Part shown: positions 21,966 through 29,689 of the stretch, piece after piece
How positions within the stretch are numbered: position 1 is the first letter of the stretch
Layout of the letters: each line of letters begins with the position of its first letter
NCBI RefSeq assembly: GCF_000971135.1
Contig: NZ_BBLW01000004.1
Coordinates: forward strand, 124,001 to 188,000
Origin: Demequina phytophila
GTDB taxonomy: Bacteria > Actinomycetota > Actinomycetes > Actinomycetales > Demequinaceae
Direction of reading: 5' to 3'
Length of the DNA stretch: 64,000 nucleotides
Made by a program: the position numbers and the translations under genes
Notes under the pieces: generated by a model
Seen by the model: the letters and a program-made list of their open reading frames with translations, nothing else
Databases searched by the model: none
Told to the model about the DNA's origin: nothing

Positions 21966-22943
21966 CTACTGCGCCGCGACCTTGATCAGGTGGTGGTCGG
22001 CGGCGACGACGGCGGGCTTGCCCTCGCCGTTCGCCGGGATGTGGATGACCACCAGGTCGCGATACGTGTGGGTGACGCGGTCCTTGAGCTTGCCCTTGAC
22101 CAGCGTCTTGTCCGCGTCGGAGATCGACACGGTCGCGCCGCCCTTGACGCGCAGCGAGGACCGGACCACGAGAGGCGCGAACACCAGCGCTCCCCCGTCG
22201 GCGGTCGCCATCGCGAACGTGTCCTCGAGCTGCGGCTGGATGGTGTCGACGTAGTCGCCGTCACCCTTCTTCGCCGCGGCCGTGAGCACCTTGCGCGCCG
22301 CGAACAGGCGCGCGCGGTACGTGTCGGCGGCGAACTCGTCGGCGACGTCGCTCTTGGGGCCCTTGCGCAGCAGCGTGACGTAGCTGGAGACCACCGCCTC
22401 GGGCGTGGGGTCCACCGCGTCCGAGTCGAGCGGCAGCTGGTTCGACCCGACCGCGGGCCCCGGCATCGCGGGCAGCGTCGCGCCGGGCACCATGTGCGCC
22501 CAGTCGACCAGCGCGTAGTCCGCGTCGATGCCGGTCTGCTCCCACAGGAGCACCACGGGCGTCGCGTCCTCGGGCGCCTCAGTCACGCCGACCATGATGC
22601 GAGGGAACACGCCCTCGGCGCTCACGTACACGGCCTGCTGCTGGGCGGGGAGCTCCTCGATCGCGGACTTGTCACCCGCCTTCGCGAGCTGGTACTGGAC
22701 GCCGCGCACGGTCACCGCGGTGCCCTGGACGCGCTCGCCCAGGAGCGACGCGTCCTTGGCCTTGTCCGCGGCCTTCAGCTCCGCGAACGTGGCGGGCACG
22801 ATCCGGTCGATCTGCGTCTGCGTGATCGCGGACGTCTCCTGCGCGGCGGGCGCCGCGACGGGCTCGGGCACCGCCGGCGTGCAGCCGGCGAGCAGCGCGA
22901 TCCCGGCGAGCGCGGCGCCGGCGACTGCGGCCTGCCTCCTCAT
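21966..22943 (-). CDS. Lipoprotein of unknown function
   Basis: 325 residues with a lipoprotein signal (lipobox LLAGC, Cys about 21). The mature part is alpha/beta with repeated strands (VTVRGVQYQL, AVYVSAEGVFPRIMVG, HTYRDLVVIHIP). No enzyme motif recognised. ATG overlaps the stop of the upstream membrane-protein gene (ATGA), so the two form a pair, perhaps an envelope complex. An in-frame extension far upstream is rejected because it overlaps the coding sequence of that gene. Confidence 0.8.
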   Translation of the reverse strand: MRRQAAVAGAALAGIALLAGCTPAVPEPVAAPAAQETSAITQTQIDRIVPATFAELKAADKAKDASLLGERVQGTAVTVRGVQYQLAKAGDKSAIEELPAQQQAVYVSAEGVFPRIMVGVTEAPEDATPVVLLWEQTGIDADYALVDWAHMVPGATLPAMPGPAVGSNQLPLDSDAVDPTPEAVVSSYVTLLRKGPKSDVADEFAADTYRARLFAARKVLTAAAKKGDGDYVDTIQPQLEDTFAMATADGGALVFAPLVVRSSLRVKGGATVSISDADKTLVKGKLKDRVTHTYRDLVVIHIPANGEGKPAVVAADHHLIKVAAQ

Positions 22944-23875
22944 GCTCGCTCCTCTCGCTCGTCGGTGGGGTCGTCGTCGGGGCCGGCCGGCGCATCGTCC
23001 TCCTGCACCGGGACCTCGCCGGTGACGGGGTCGATCTCGCCGTCCACGATGGGGATGCCGCCCGAGGCGGTCATCGCCTCGCGGCGCTCGCGCCGCCCGC
23101 CGGGCGTGGCGGGCGCGGCCGGCTTGCGGCTGGCGACGGCGGTCTCGACCTTGGAGCCCGCACCGCGGTGATCGACCAGCAGCGACACCAGAGCGATCAG
23201 GCCCACGACGGCGAGCACGCCTCCCCACCACTTGAGCGGGGTCACCCAGCCGTCGTTGACGACCCGATCGATCTTCATCGACACGCCGGTGAGCGGCGAG
23301 CCGTCCGCCGACTCGGCGACGAGGGTGAGGCCCAGGTAGTCAGTCGAGATGTCGTCGGCGTCGAGCGTCAGCGTGCCGTCGCCCTCCCACGAGGCGCGCC
23401 AGATGTCGGCGATCTCGGCGGTGGACGATGCGGTGGCGTCGGGCGACGCCGATGCGGACGGCGTCGCGGAGGGCTCCGCGGACTCCGTCCCGGCGGTCGC
23501 GGACGCGTCCGCGGACGGGTCGGCGGATCCCGAGGCGGTGGGCTCGGGCGAGGCGGCCGCGCCGTCGAAGGGCTCGGTCGAGAGCTCCTCCCAGGTGGGG
23601 ACGCCCGTCACCCGGGTGGCGTCGCGGGAGGCGGCCCACTCCTCGGCGTCGGACGTGCGGCCGGCGTACACGACGATCTCGCCGTCGCCCTCGACCGTCA
23701 GGGTGCCGCCGGGGGCCATGGCCACCATCTCGGGTCCGATGATCAGCACGGGGGTGGCGACAGCGGCGCTGGGCGTCCCGAAGGCCGCCGGGCGCATGGC
23801 ATCGGCGATCAGGCCTCCGATGAGAAGGAGCAGCCCGAGCGCCCCCGCGATGAGCGCGGTGGTGCGCAAAGTCAC
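22940..23875 (-). CDS. Two-helix membrane protein with Ser/Ala/Pro linker, unknown function
   Basis: 311 residues: a helix at 8-27 (LIAGALGLLLLIGGLIAD), an extracellular domain, a low-complexity Ala/Ser/Pro/Asp stretch (about 105-155), a second beta domain, a helix at about 217-235 (GGVLAVVGLIALVSLLV) and an acidic cytoplasmic tail. GTG start with CGGAGA upstream. Overlaps the lipoprotein gene by four bases. Function not assigned; the topology suits a scaffold or sensor for the lipoprotein. Confidence 0.75.
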   Translation of the reverse strand: MTLRTTALIAGALGLLLLIGGLIADAMRPAAFGTPSAAVATPVLIIGPEMVAMAPGGTLTVEGDGEIVVYAGRTSDAEEWAASRDATRVTGVPTWEELSTEPFDGAAASPEPTASGSADPSADASATAGTESAEPSATPSASASPDATASSTAEIADIWRASWEGDGTLTLDADDISTDYLGLTLVAESADGSPLTGVSMKIDRVVNDGWVTPLKWWGGVLAVVGLIALVSLLVDHRGAGSKVETAVASRKPAAPATPGGRRERREAMTASGGIPIVDGEIDPVTGEVPVQEDDAPAGPDDDPTDEREERA

Positions 23876-24022
23876 GTGATTCTCCGTTCGTCTCGTTGTT
23901 CACTCTACGAGACATGCCCCGAACCCCGCTTCCGGCGACTTTGTTCCGCGCCCCGCACGGGCACTACCCTGAGGGTCGAATGCGAGACCCGCGACGGCGT
24001 TGCCGCGCGACCGAGGAGAGTC

Positions 24023-27000
24023 ATGGCCGAAGAGAACCTGCCGTTCCCGCTTGCGATGCGCGGCTATGACCGCGAGGCGGTCGCCGCCCACATCGCTCGC
24101 CTGGAGGACGCGGTCCGCGAGCAGACGAGCGCGGTCGAGCAGGCGCGTCGCGAGGCCCAGCAGACGCGGTCGTCCCTCGACGAGGCGCAGAAGTCGCTGC
24201 GTGAGGCGGAGCAGCCCACGTACAAGGGGCTCGGTGCGCGCGTCGAGCAGCTCCTGCGTTCCGCGGAGGAGCAGTCCTCCGACGTGATCGCGCGGGCCAA
24301 CACGCACGCCCAGGACACCGTCGCCCGCGCCAACGTCGCCGCGCAGCAGCTGCGTGCCCGCGCGGACAACGAGGTCGCGGAGATCCTCGCCCAGAGCCGC
24401 CGCGAGGCCGATGAGATCAAGACGCAGGCCGAGCATGCCGCCGCGGGTCTCCGGGAGGCCGCCGAGCGTCAGGCGGGTGAGGCGATCGAGCGCGCCCAGC
24501 GCGACGCGGATCGCGTCCGCTCCGCCGCCGAGGCCGAGGCCGCCGAGGCACGCGCCACCGGCGAGCGCGAGGCCCACACGCTCCGTGCCTCCGTGGAGCG
24601 TGAGGCCACGGAGCTGCGCGTCACCAGCCAGCGCGAGGCCGCGGACCTGGTCGACGCCGCACGCGCCGACTCCGAGCAGAAGCTCGCGCACGCCCACCAG
24701 GAGTCGAGCCGGCTGCGTGACGAGGCCGCCGCGTTCCTGGCCGCCTCCCACACCGAGGCCGACGAGCTGACCGAGGCGACCCGGGTCGCCACCGAGCGCC
24801 TCAAGGCGGACGCCGCGCGCATCGTCGCCGAGTCCCGCGAGGAGGCCTCGGCGACTCGCAAGGCGGCGGAGGCCGCCGCAGGCCACTCGATCGCGGAGGC
24901 CGAGCGCGAGGCCGCGAACCTGCGCGCCGTCGCGGAGGCCGAGGCCTCGGACATGCGCATCTCCGCCGAGAGCGACGCGGCCACCATGCGCAACGACGCG
25001 GCGGCGGCCCTCGCGGAGGCGACGGAGGAGGCGCAGGAGGCGCGCGACGCCGCCGAGCACGATGCCGCGGAGGCGCGCCGGATCGCCGCCGAGGAGGCCG
25101 CCCAGCTGCGCGCCCTCGCGGAGCGCGAGACGGGCCAGCAGCGCCGCGAGGCGGACGCGTATGTCGCGGACGTGCGCCACACCGCCGAGCAGGACGTCGC
25201 CCAGCTGCGGCACGCGGCCGACCAGGACGTCGCCGAGCTGCGCGCCGTCGCGGCGCGCGAGACCGCCGCGCAGCGCACCGCGGCGCAGGCGGAGGCGACC
25301 GAGGCGCGCGACAGCGCCGACGCCTACGCCGCCGAGCTGCGTCAGGAGACCGAGGCGTGGGTCGCGCACCTGCGTCAGGAGACCGAGGCCTGGTCCGCGA
25401 CGGAGCGACGTGACGCCGAGGCGTTCGCCGCGACCCTGCGCAAGGAGACCGAGGCGTGGGCGACCGCCGAGAGGCGCGAGACCGATGCGACGGTCACCGC
25501 CCTGCGCGAGGCCACCGAGGCGTGGGCCGCCAACGAGCGTCGCGACGCCGAGTCCTACGCGGCCGCGCACCGCGAGGAGGCCGAGGCGTGGGCCGTCGAC
25601 CTGCGCCGCGAGGCGGAGTCCTACGCCGCGACGCAGCGCGAGGACGCGGACAGCTACGCCGGCGCCTTGCGCAAGCGCGTCGAGGCCGAGGTCGCCGCGC
25701 TGCGCGAGGACGCCGACGCGTACGCGAGCGCGCTGCGCAAGCAGGCCGAGGCCGAGGTCGCCGCCCTGCGCGACGAGACCGAGGCGTGGGCCGCGGACGA
25801 GCGCCGCACCGCCGACGCCGAGGTGGCCGCGCTGCGCGCCGCCACGGCCGTCTGGGATGCCGAGCAGCGCGAGGCCACGGACGCCGACCTCGCGCAGCAG
25901 CGACGCGAGCACGAGGAGCTGGTCGCGTCGCAGCGGCAGGACGCCGACCTCTACGACGCCGACACGCGCCGCGAGGCCGACGGCTACGCGGGCGAGACCC
26001 GCCGCGTCGCCGATGCGTACGCGACCAAGGAGCGCCAGACCGCCGAGGCCTACGCCGCCGAGCAGCACCGTGCCGCGGACGCGTACGCAGCGCAGCAGCG
26101 CCGCGACGCCGACGCGTACGCAGCGCAGCAGCGCCGCGACGCCGACTCGTACGCCACGCAGGTGCGCGAGACGGCCGACCAGGAGGTCACGGACCTGCGT
26201 GACACGGTGGACGCCGAGGTCGCGGATCAGCGCCAGGCCGCCCACGCCGCCGCCGAGACGGTGCACGCCGAGGCCGAGGCCCTCCTCAAGGACGCGCGCC
26301 GTCAGGCGGGCGAGCTGCGCCGCGCCTCCGAGGAGGAGGCGACCGCGGTGCGCGGCGCCGCCACCACCGAGGCGCTCCAGATGCGCCAGGGCGCCGAGTC
26401 CGAGACCGCGGACCTGCGCGCGACCGTCAACGCCGAGCTCGCGGAGCTGCGCTCGACCGCGGACGCGGAGGCGACGCGCCTCACCCGCGAGGCCGAGTCG
26501 GCCCTCGCCCGCGCCCAGCAGCAGGCGTCGGACCTTCGCGCGGCGTCCGACCGCGACTCCAAGGACGCCCTCGCCAACGCGAAGGCGGAGGCGAAGCGCC
26601 TGGTCGAGACCGCGACCGTCGAGTCGACCCGCATGCGCGAGGAGGCCCAGGCCGAGGCGGAGGCCGCGCACGAGGACGCGCGGCGCACCCGCGAGGACCT
26701 CGAGCTCGAGGTGGTGACCAAGCGCGAGCAGTCCGAGCGCGAGCTCACGCGCCGCCACGAGGAGGCCACCGCCGAGACCGCCGCGATGGTCGCGGACGCC
26801 AAGCGCCGGACCGCCGAGGCGGAGGACCGTCTCAGCGCGACCCTCGAGCGCGCGGAGTCCGTGCGCCGCGAGGCCGAGGTGCACTCCCAGACGCTCCTCA
26901 CCAACGCGCGCAACAACGCCGACGAGATCGTCTCGGAGGCGCGCGAGCACGCCGAGGCGATCATCTCCGAGGCCGTGAGCGACGCCGAGCGCGAGCGCAC

Positions 27001-27160
27001 CATGGCCGCGCGCGAGGTCGACGAGCTCAACCGCCAGCGGGAGTCCATCACCACCTACCTCGACGACCTCCGCGGCCTGCTGTCCTCCGACCCGGTGGGC
27101 AACCTGGCCCGCGCGAGCCGCCTCCAGGCGGAGCACGAGGCCGAGCGCAGCGAGGCCTGA
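24023..27160 (+). CDS. Giant DivIVA-type coiled-coil protein (Scy-like)
   Basis: 1045 residues, almost all Ala/Glu/Arg/Asp-rich helix. The N-terminus (LPFPLAMRGYDREAVAAHI) matches the membrane-binding DivIVA head, followed by short coiled coil and a tail ending RESITTYLDDLRGLL. Residues 429-747 are 29 consecutive 11-residue repeats. The C-terminal part (NARNNADEIVSEAREHAEAII) is typical of Scy/FilP-like cytoskeletal proteins that organise the cell pole or division site in actinobacteria. GAGGAG precedes ATG 24023; upstream in-frame codons are rejected because they lie antisense to the membrane-protein gene and its promoter. It is followed after one base by a small gene. Pole organisation is inference from the family. 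Confidence 0.85.
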   Translation: MAEENLPFPLAMRGYDREAVAAHIARLEDAVREQTSAVEQARREAQQTRSSLDEAQKSLREAEQPTYKGLGARVEQLLRSAEEQSSDVIARANTHAQDTVARANVAAQQLRARADNEVAEILAQSRREADEIKTQAEHAAAGLREAAERQAGEAIERAQRDADRVRSAAEAEAAEARATGEREAHTLRASVEREATELRVTSQREAADLVDAARADSEQKLAHAHQESSRLRDEAAAFLAASHTEADELTEATRVATERLKADAARIVAESREEASATRKAAEAAAGHSIAEAEREAANLRAVAEAEASDMRISAESDAATMRNDAAAALAEATEEAQEARDAAEHDAAEARRIAAEEAAQLRALAERETGQQRREADAYVADVRHTAEQDVAQLRHAADQDVAELRAVAARETAAQRTAAQAEATEARDSADAYAAELRQETEAWVAHLRQETEAWSATERRDAEAFAATLRKETEAWATAERRETDATVTALREATEAWAANERRDAESYAAAHREEAEAWAVDLRREAESYAATQREDADSYAGALRKRVEAEVAALREDADAYASALRKQAEAEVAALRDETEAWAADERRTADAEVAALRAATAVWDAEQREATDADLAQQRREHEELVASQRQDADLYDADTRREADGYAGETRRVADAYATKERQTAEAYAAEQHRAADAYAAQQRRDADAYAAQQRRDADSYATQVRETADQEVTDLRDTVDAEVADQRQAAHAAAETVHAEAEALLKDARRQAGELRRASEEEATAVRGAATTEALQMRQGAESETADLRATVNAELAELRSTADAEATRLTREAESALARAQQQASDLRAASDRDSKDALANAKAEAKRLVETATVESTRMREEAQAEAEAAHEDARRTREDLELEVVTKREQSERELTRRHEEATAETAAMVADAKRRTAEAEDRLSATLERAESVRREAEVHSQTLLTNARNNADEIVSEAREHAEAIISEAVSDAERERTMAAREVDELNRQRESITTYLDDLRGLLSSDPVGNLARASRLQAEHEAERSEA
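25307..26263 (+). repeat. 29 tandem hendecad (33-bp) repeats inside the coiled-coil gene
   Basis: Each unit follows the pattern R-x-x-A-[DE]-A-[YWF]-A-A-x-x without gaps (examples RQETEAWVAHL, RRDADAYAAQQ). An aromatic residue occupies position 7 in most units. Units 24-26 are nearly identical at DNA level, a sign of recent duplication. Confidence 0.9.
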
Positions 27161-27161
27161 C

Positions 27162-27566
27162 GTGGCCTCGCGCGACGACCACCAGCGTCTCGCGGACGCG
27201 CTCGACGCACGCCGGCGGGCGGAGGCGCGCGAGGCGTCCGTGCTGCTGGCGGCGTTCGCGCGGGACGCGGCGGCGGCGGGCGTCGAGCCCGAGACTCTCA
27301 CCGCGCGCACGTACAGCGGCTCCGCGCGCGTCCGCACGCAGGTGCGGGGCTGGTATCTCAAGCGCGACCGGTCCGTCGGCGTGGACACGGAGGGTCGCTT
27401 CTACATCCTGTCGACGCCTGGCGGCCTCAAGGAGCGCCTGCGGGGCGCGATGCTCGCCCCGTCGGATCCCCCGCTCGAGCTGGGGCGTGGCGGCCGCGAC
27501 GGCGAGTCCCTGCCCCTCACCGAGGCCCTCAGGCTCCGTCTCGACGGCGGGAACGGCTGGGGCTGA
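27162..27566 (+). CDS. Small basic protein, probable partner of the coiled-coil protein
   Basis: 134 residues from a GTG one base after the coiled-coil gene's stop, so almost certainly co-translated. An N-terminal helix (residues 5-35) precedes a compact beta domain (ARTYSGSARVRTQVRGWYLKRDRSVGVDTEGRFYIL, about 47-85). No signal or membrane segment. No family recognised. Its position argues for a role linked to the coiled-coil protein. Confidence 0.7.
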   Translation: MASRDDHQRLADALDARRRAEAREASVLLAAFARDAAAAGVEPETLTARTYSGSARVRTQVRGWYLKRDRSVGVDTEGRFYILSTPGGLKERLRGAMLAPSDPPLELGRGGRDGESLPLTEALRLRLDGGNGWG

Positions 27567-27616
27567 GGCCCGCGGCACCCGGCCGTGCCGAGCGCGGCTC
27601 TCGCCGGACATGAGAA

Positions 27617-27654
27617 GGGGGCACCTCACGCCCCCCTCGTGGTGAGGTGCCCCC
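27617..27654. terminator. Terminator between coiled-coil operon and alpha/beta hydrolase
   Basis: Perfect 13-bp stem (GGGGGCACCTCAC 27617-27629; complement 27642-27654) with a 12-base loop, between convergent genes. Confidence 0.8.
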
Positions 27655-27745
27655 GCTCGCCATGGTGGCACGGCGCCGCGCGACGCGCCAGGGCCGCCGC
27701 CCATATTTCACAAATCGGAAACGCGGGACAAGCCGCCCAGGCGGT

Positions 27746-28510
27746 TCAGCCCGCGTCGGCGCGGTCGACGAGGTCCGCGACCAGCGCGGCCACCCGCGAG
27801 GGCGCCTCCCATGCGCTCAGGTGTCCGACGCCGTCGAGCACCTCCGCCTCGACGCCCAGGGCCTCCGCCATGGTGCGGGCGGCGTCCACCCCCGCGATCG
27901 AATCGTGCTCCCCCACCGCGACGAACGCGGGCACCTCGAGCGCCGCGAGCACCTCGGTGCGGTCAGGGCGCGCCGCCATCGCCCGCTGCCCCCAGGCGAT
28001 CCCGTCGCCGCCGTGCCTCGCGATGTTCGCGGCGACGGCGGCCACCAGGGCCTCCCGTGCACCGTCCCGCATGCCTACCAGGCCCTCCGCGGCGCCGCGC
28101 GGGTCCGGGTGCCCGTCCGAGCCGTCCACCCGGTCCGCGAGCGCGAGGCGCGCCTCACGCGCCTCGTCCGTGTCCGCGGCGCTCCTGGTGCCCAGCAGGC
28201 CGATCGCCGCGATCGCCTCCGGGTGGCGCTCGGCGACGGCCATCGCGATGTAGCCGCCCATCGAGCACCCCACCCAGACGGCCTTGTCGCGGCCCGTGAC
28301 CTCGCGCATCGCGAGCACGGCGGCGTCCGCGATGAGCTCGAGCGACGGCTCCTCCTCGGGCAGAGGCATGTCGCCGATGCCGGGGACGTCGAACGTGATG
28401 ATGTCGCCCGGCAGGACGGGCAGCGCCTCGAGCAGCGGGTCCCACTGCGACCGGTCGACGGGGAAGGCGTTGAGCAGCACCAGCGGCGTGCCGTCGGGAA
28501 CGAGGCTCAC
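27746..28510 (-). CDS. Alpha/beta hydrolase
   Basis: 254 residues with the full fold and triad: nucleophile Ser in GCSMGG (about residue 85), acid Asp in VGEHDSI, His in GVGHLSAWE. Oxyanion region LLNAFPVDRSQW resembles that of enol-lactonase/esterase-type hydrolases, but the substrate is not evident. GTG start at 28510 with AGGAGA upstream; longer in-frame extension would overlap the next gene. It follows a second hydrolase gene after 29 bases. Confidence 0.85.
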   Translation of the reverse strand: MSLVPDGTPLVLLNAFPVDRSQWDPLLEALPVLPGDIITFDVPGIGDMPLPEEEPSLELIADAAVLAMREVTGRDKAVWVGCSMGGYIAMAVAERHPEAIAAIGLLGTRSAADTDEAREARLALADRVDGSDGHPDPRGAAEGLVGMRDGAREALVAAVAANIARHGGDGIAWGQRAMAARPDRTEVLAALEVPAFVAVGEHDSIAGVDAARTMAEALGVEAEVLDGVGHLSAWEAPSRVAALVADLVDRADAG

Positions 28511-28539
28511 GGGCTTCTCCTCTCGGGGCTGACCTGCCC

Positions 28540-29286
28540 TCATTCCACCATGGACGCGGGGACGGCGTCGGGCAGCGGCGCGCGCTCGGGCGCGACTCGC
28601 GAGACGATCGCGTCGAGCACGATCCGCACGAACCTCTCCCCCACCCACAGGTGCTTGGCCTCGGGCACGTCGATCAGCTCGAGCTGCGTGAGCGGCGCGA
28701 AGCGGACGCGCGCCTCGGCGGGCTGGAGGAAGTCGTCGTGCTCGGGGACGAGCGCGGTGACGGGCCTGCCCGTCGCGGCCCAGCTCTCGAGGTCCGCGTC
28801 GGTCGCGCGGTGGAGCGGGGGCGACAGCAGGATCGCGCCCTCGACGTCGAGATCCGCGCCGTGCATGAGCGTGAGCTCCGTGCCGAAGCTCCAGCCGACC
28901 AGCCAGCGGCGCGGCAGCCCGCGGCTCACGGCGAAGTCGACGGCGGCGCGCACGTCGGCCCCCTCGGGGACGCCGCCGCCGAACTCCCCGCCGCTGGTCC
29001 CGCGCGGCGAGGACGTGCCGCGGGTGTTGAAGCGCAGCACGGCCACGCCGGCGAGCGCCGGCAGCCGCCATGCGGCCTTGCGGTACACGTGCGAGTCCAT
29101 GAACCCGCCGTGTGTGGGCAACGGGTGCAGCGTGATGAGGGTCGCGGTGATGGGCCCCTCGGCCGGCAGCGCGAGCTCGCCCACGAGCGTGAGCCCGTCC
29201 TCGGTGCGCAGCTCGATCTCCTCGCGATCCGCGCGCAGCACCGTCATCGAGCGCAGCTCGACCAGGTCGGTGACGTCCTCGGTCAT
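28540..29286 (-). CDS. Alpha/beta hydrolase of the YdeN/CocE-like short type
   Basis: 248 residues. Oxyanion loop HPLPTHGGFMDSH (about 55-67), RFNTRGTSSP, nucleophile Ser in GWSFGTE, acid in PEHDDF and late His in EAKHLWVG. Similar to the conserved actinobacterial hydrolases next to a small CPGC-type protein. Substrate unknown. GAGAGGACACC precedes the ATG. Same strand as its neighbours on both sides; likely one transcript with the gene at 27746. Confidence 0.82.
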   Translation of the reverse strand: MTEDVTDLVELRSMTVLRADREEIELRTEDGLTLVGELALPAEGPITATLITLHPLPTHGGFMDSHVYRKAAWRLPALAGVAVLRFNTRGTSSPRGTSGGEFGGGVPEGADVRAAVDFAVSRGLPRRWLVGWSFGTELTLMHGADLDVEGAILLSPPLHRATDADLESWAATGRPVTALVPEHDDFLQPAEARVRFAPLTQLELIDVPEAKHLWVGERFVRIVLDAIVSRVAPERAPLPDAVPASMVE

Positions 29287-29318
29287 GGTGTCCTCTCTCC
29301 GCAGGGGCGGCGCCGGGT

Positions 29319-29624
29319 TCAGCGCGCGCGTCCGAACGACTGCCAGCAGCCGGTGTGCCAGTGGCGGCGCGCGTCCGCGGCAGCCTCGGCACCCATGATG
29401 CTCTCGACCGGCCACGCGACCACGTGCGGGGTCTCGCCCGAGATCTCGCCCTGGCAGCCGGGGCACACGAAGGTGCGGTCGCTCGGGCGCGGGGTGGCGA
29501 CGTAGAAGTCCTCGCCCCGGGGTCCGGTCTCGATCCGCGCGCGGTTGCCCCAGACGCGGTCGACGTCGAGCTCCTCGTGGGGCCGGCCGTACGGACGCTT
29601 GGACGAGCGGCGACCGGAGGGCAT
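29319..29624 (-). CDS. Small actinobacterial protein with zinc-ribbon-like C-terminus
   Basis: 101 residues. The basic N-terminus is followed by FVCPGCQGEISGETPHVVAWP and RRHWHTGCW: Cys-x2-Cys, two His and a last Cys could bind zinc. Proteins with this same C-terminal pattern are widespread in actinobacteria, often annotated vaguely as nucleotide-binding without evidence. The start ATG 29624 has no ribosome site but a leaderless -10 box before it. Function unknown. Confidence 0.75.
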   Translation of the reverse strand: MPSGRRSSKRPYGRPHEELDVDRVWGNRARIETGPRGEDFYVATPRPSDRTFVCPGCQGEISGETPHVVAWPVESIMGAEAAADARRHWHTGCWQSFGRAR

Positions 29625-29637
29625 GGCGACCAGTCTA
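29625..29637 (-). promoter_or_regulatory. Leaderless promoter of the CPGC protein
   Basis: Minus strand TAGACT (29637-29632), seven bases, then ATG 29624. Lies just after the hairpin at 29643-29678, which should insulate it from the upstream beta-glucosidase gene. Confidence 0.5.
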
Positions 29638-29642
29638 CGGGC

Positions 29643-29678
29643 GGACGATGCGCGGCTCACCCGGCCCGCGCATCGTCC
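29643..29678 (-). terminator. Hairpin of paired GGACGATGCG words after the beta-glucosidase gene
   Basis: Perfect 13-bp stem (GGACGATGCGCGG 29643-29655; complement 29666-29678), 10-base loop, 11 bases past the beta-glucosidase stop on the minus strand. Fits a terminator made from two inverted copies of the repeated word. Confidence 0.7.
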
Positions 29679-29689
29679 CCTCGCCTCTC

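Noticed and set aside
24023-24080. The coiled-coil protein as an SMC/Rad50 ATPase
   Set aside because: There is no Walker A, Walker B or signature motif at either end; the N-terminus is DivIVA-like.
25307-26263. Tandem 33-bp units as a possible CRISPR array or minisatellite
   Set aside because: No spacer-repeat alternation; the units stay in frame and encode hendecads of a protein.
23900-27388. 1162-codon minus-strand frame opposite the coiled-coil gene
   Set aside because: Its periodic Leu/Gly pattern is only the mirror of the hendecad repeats.
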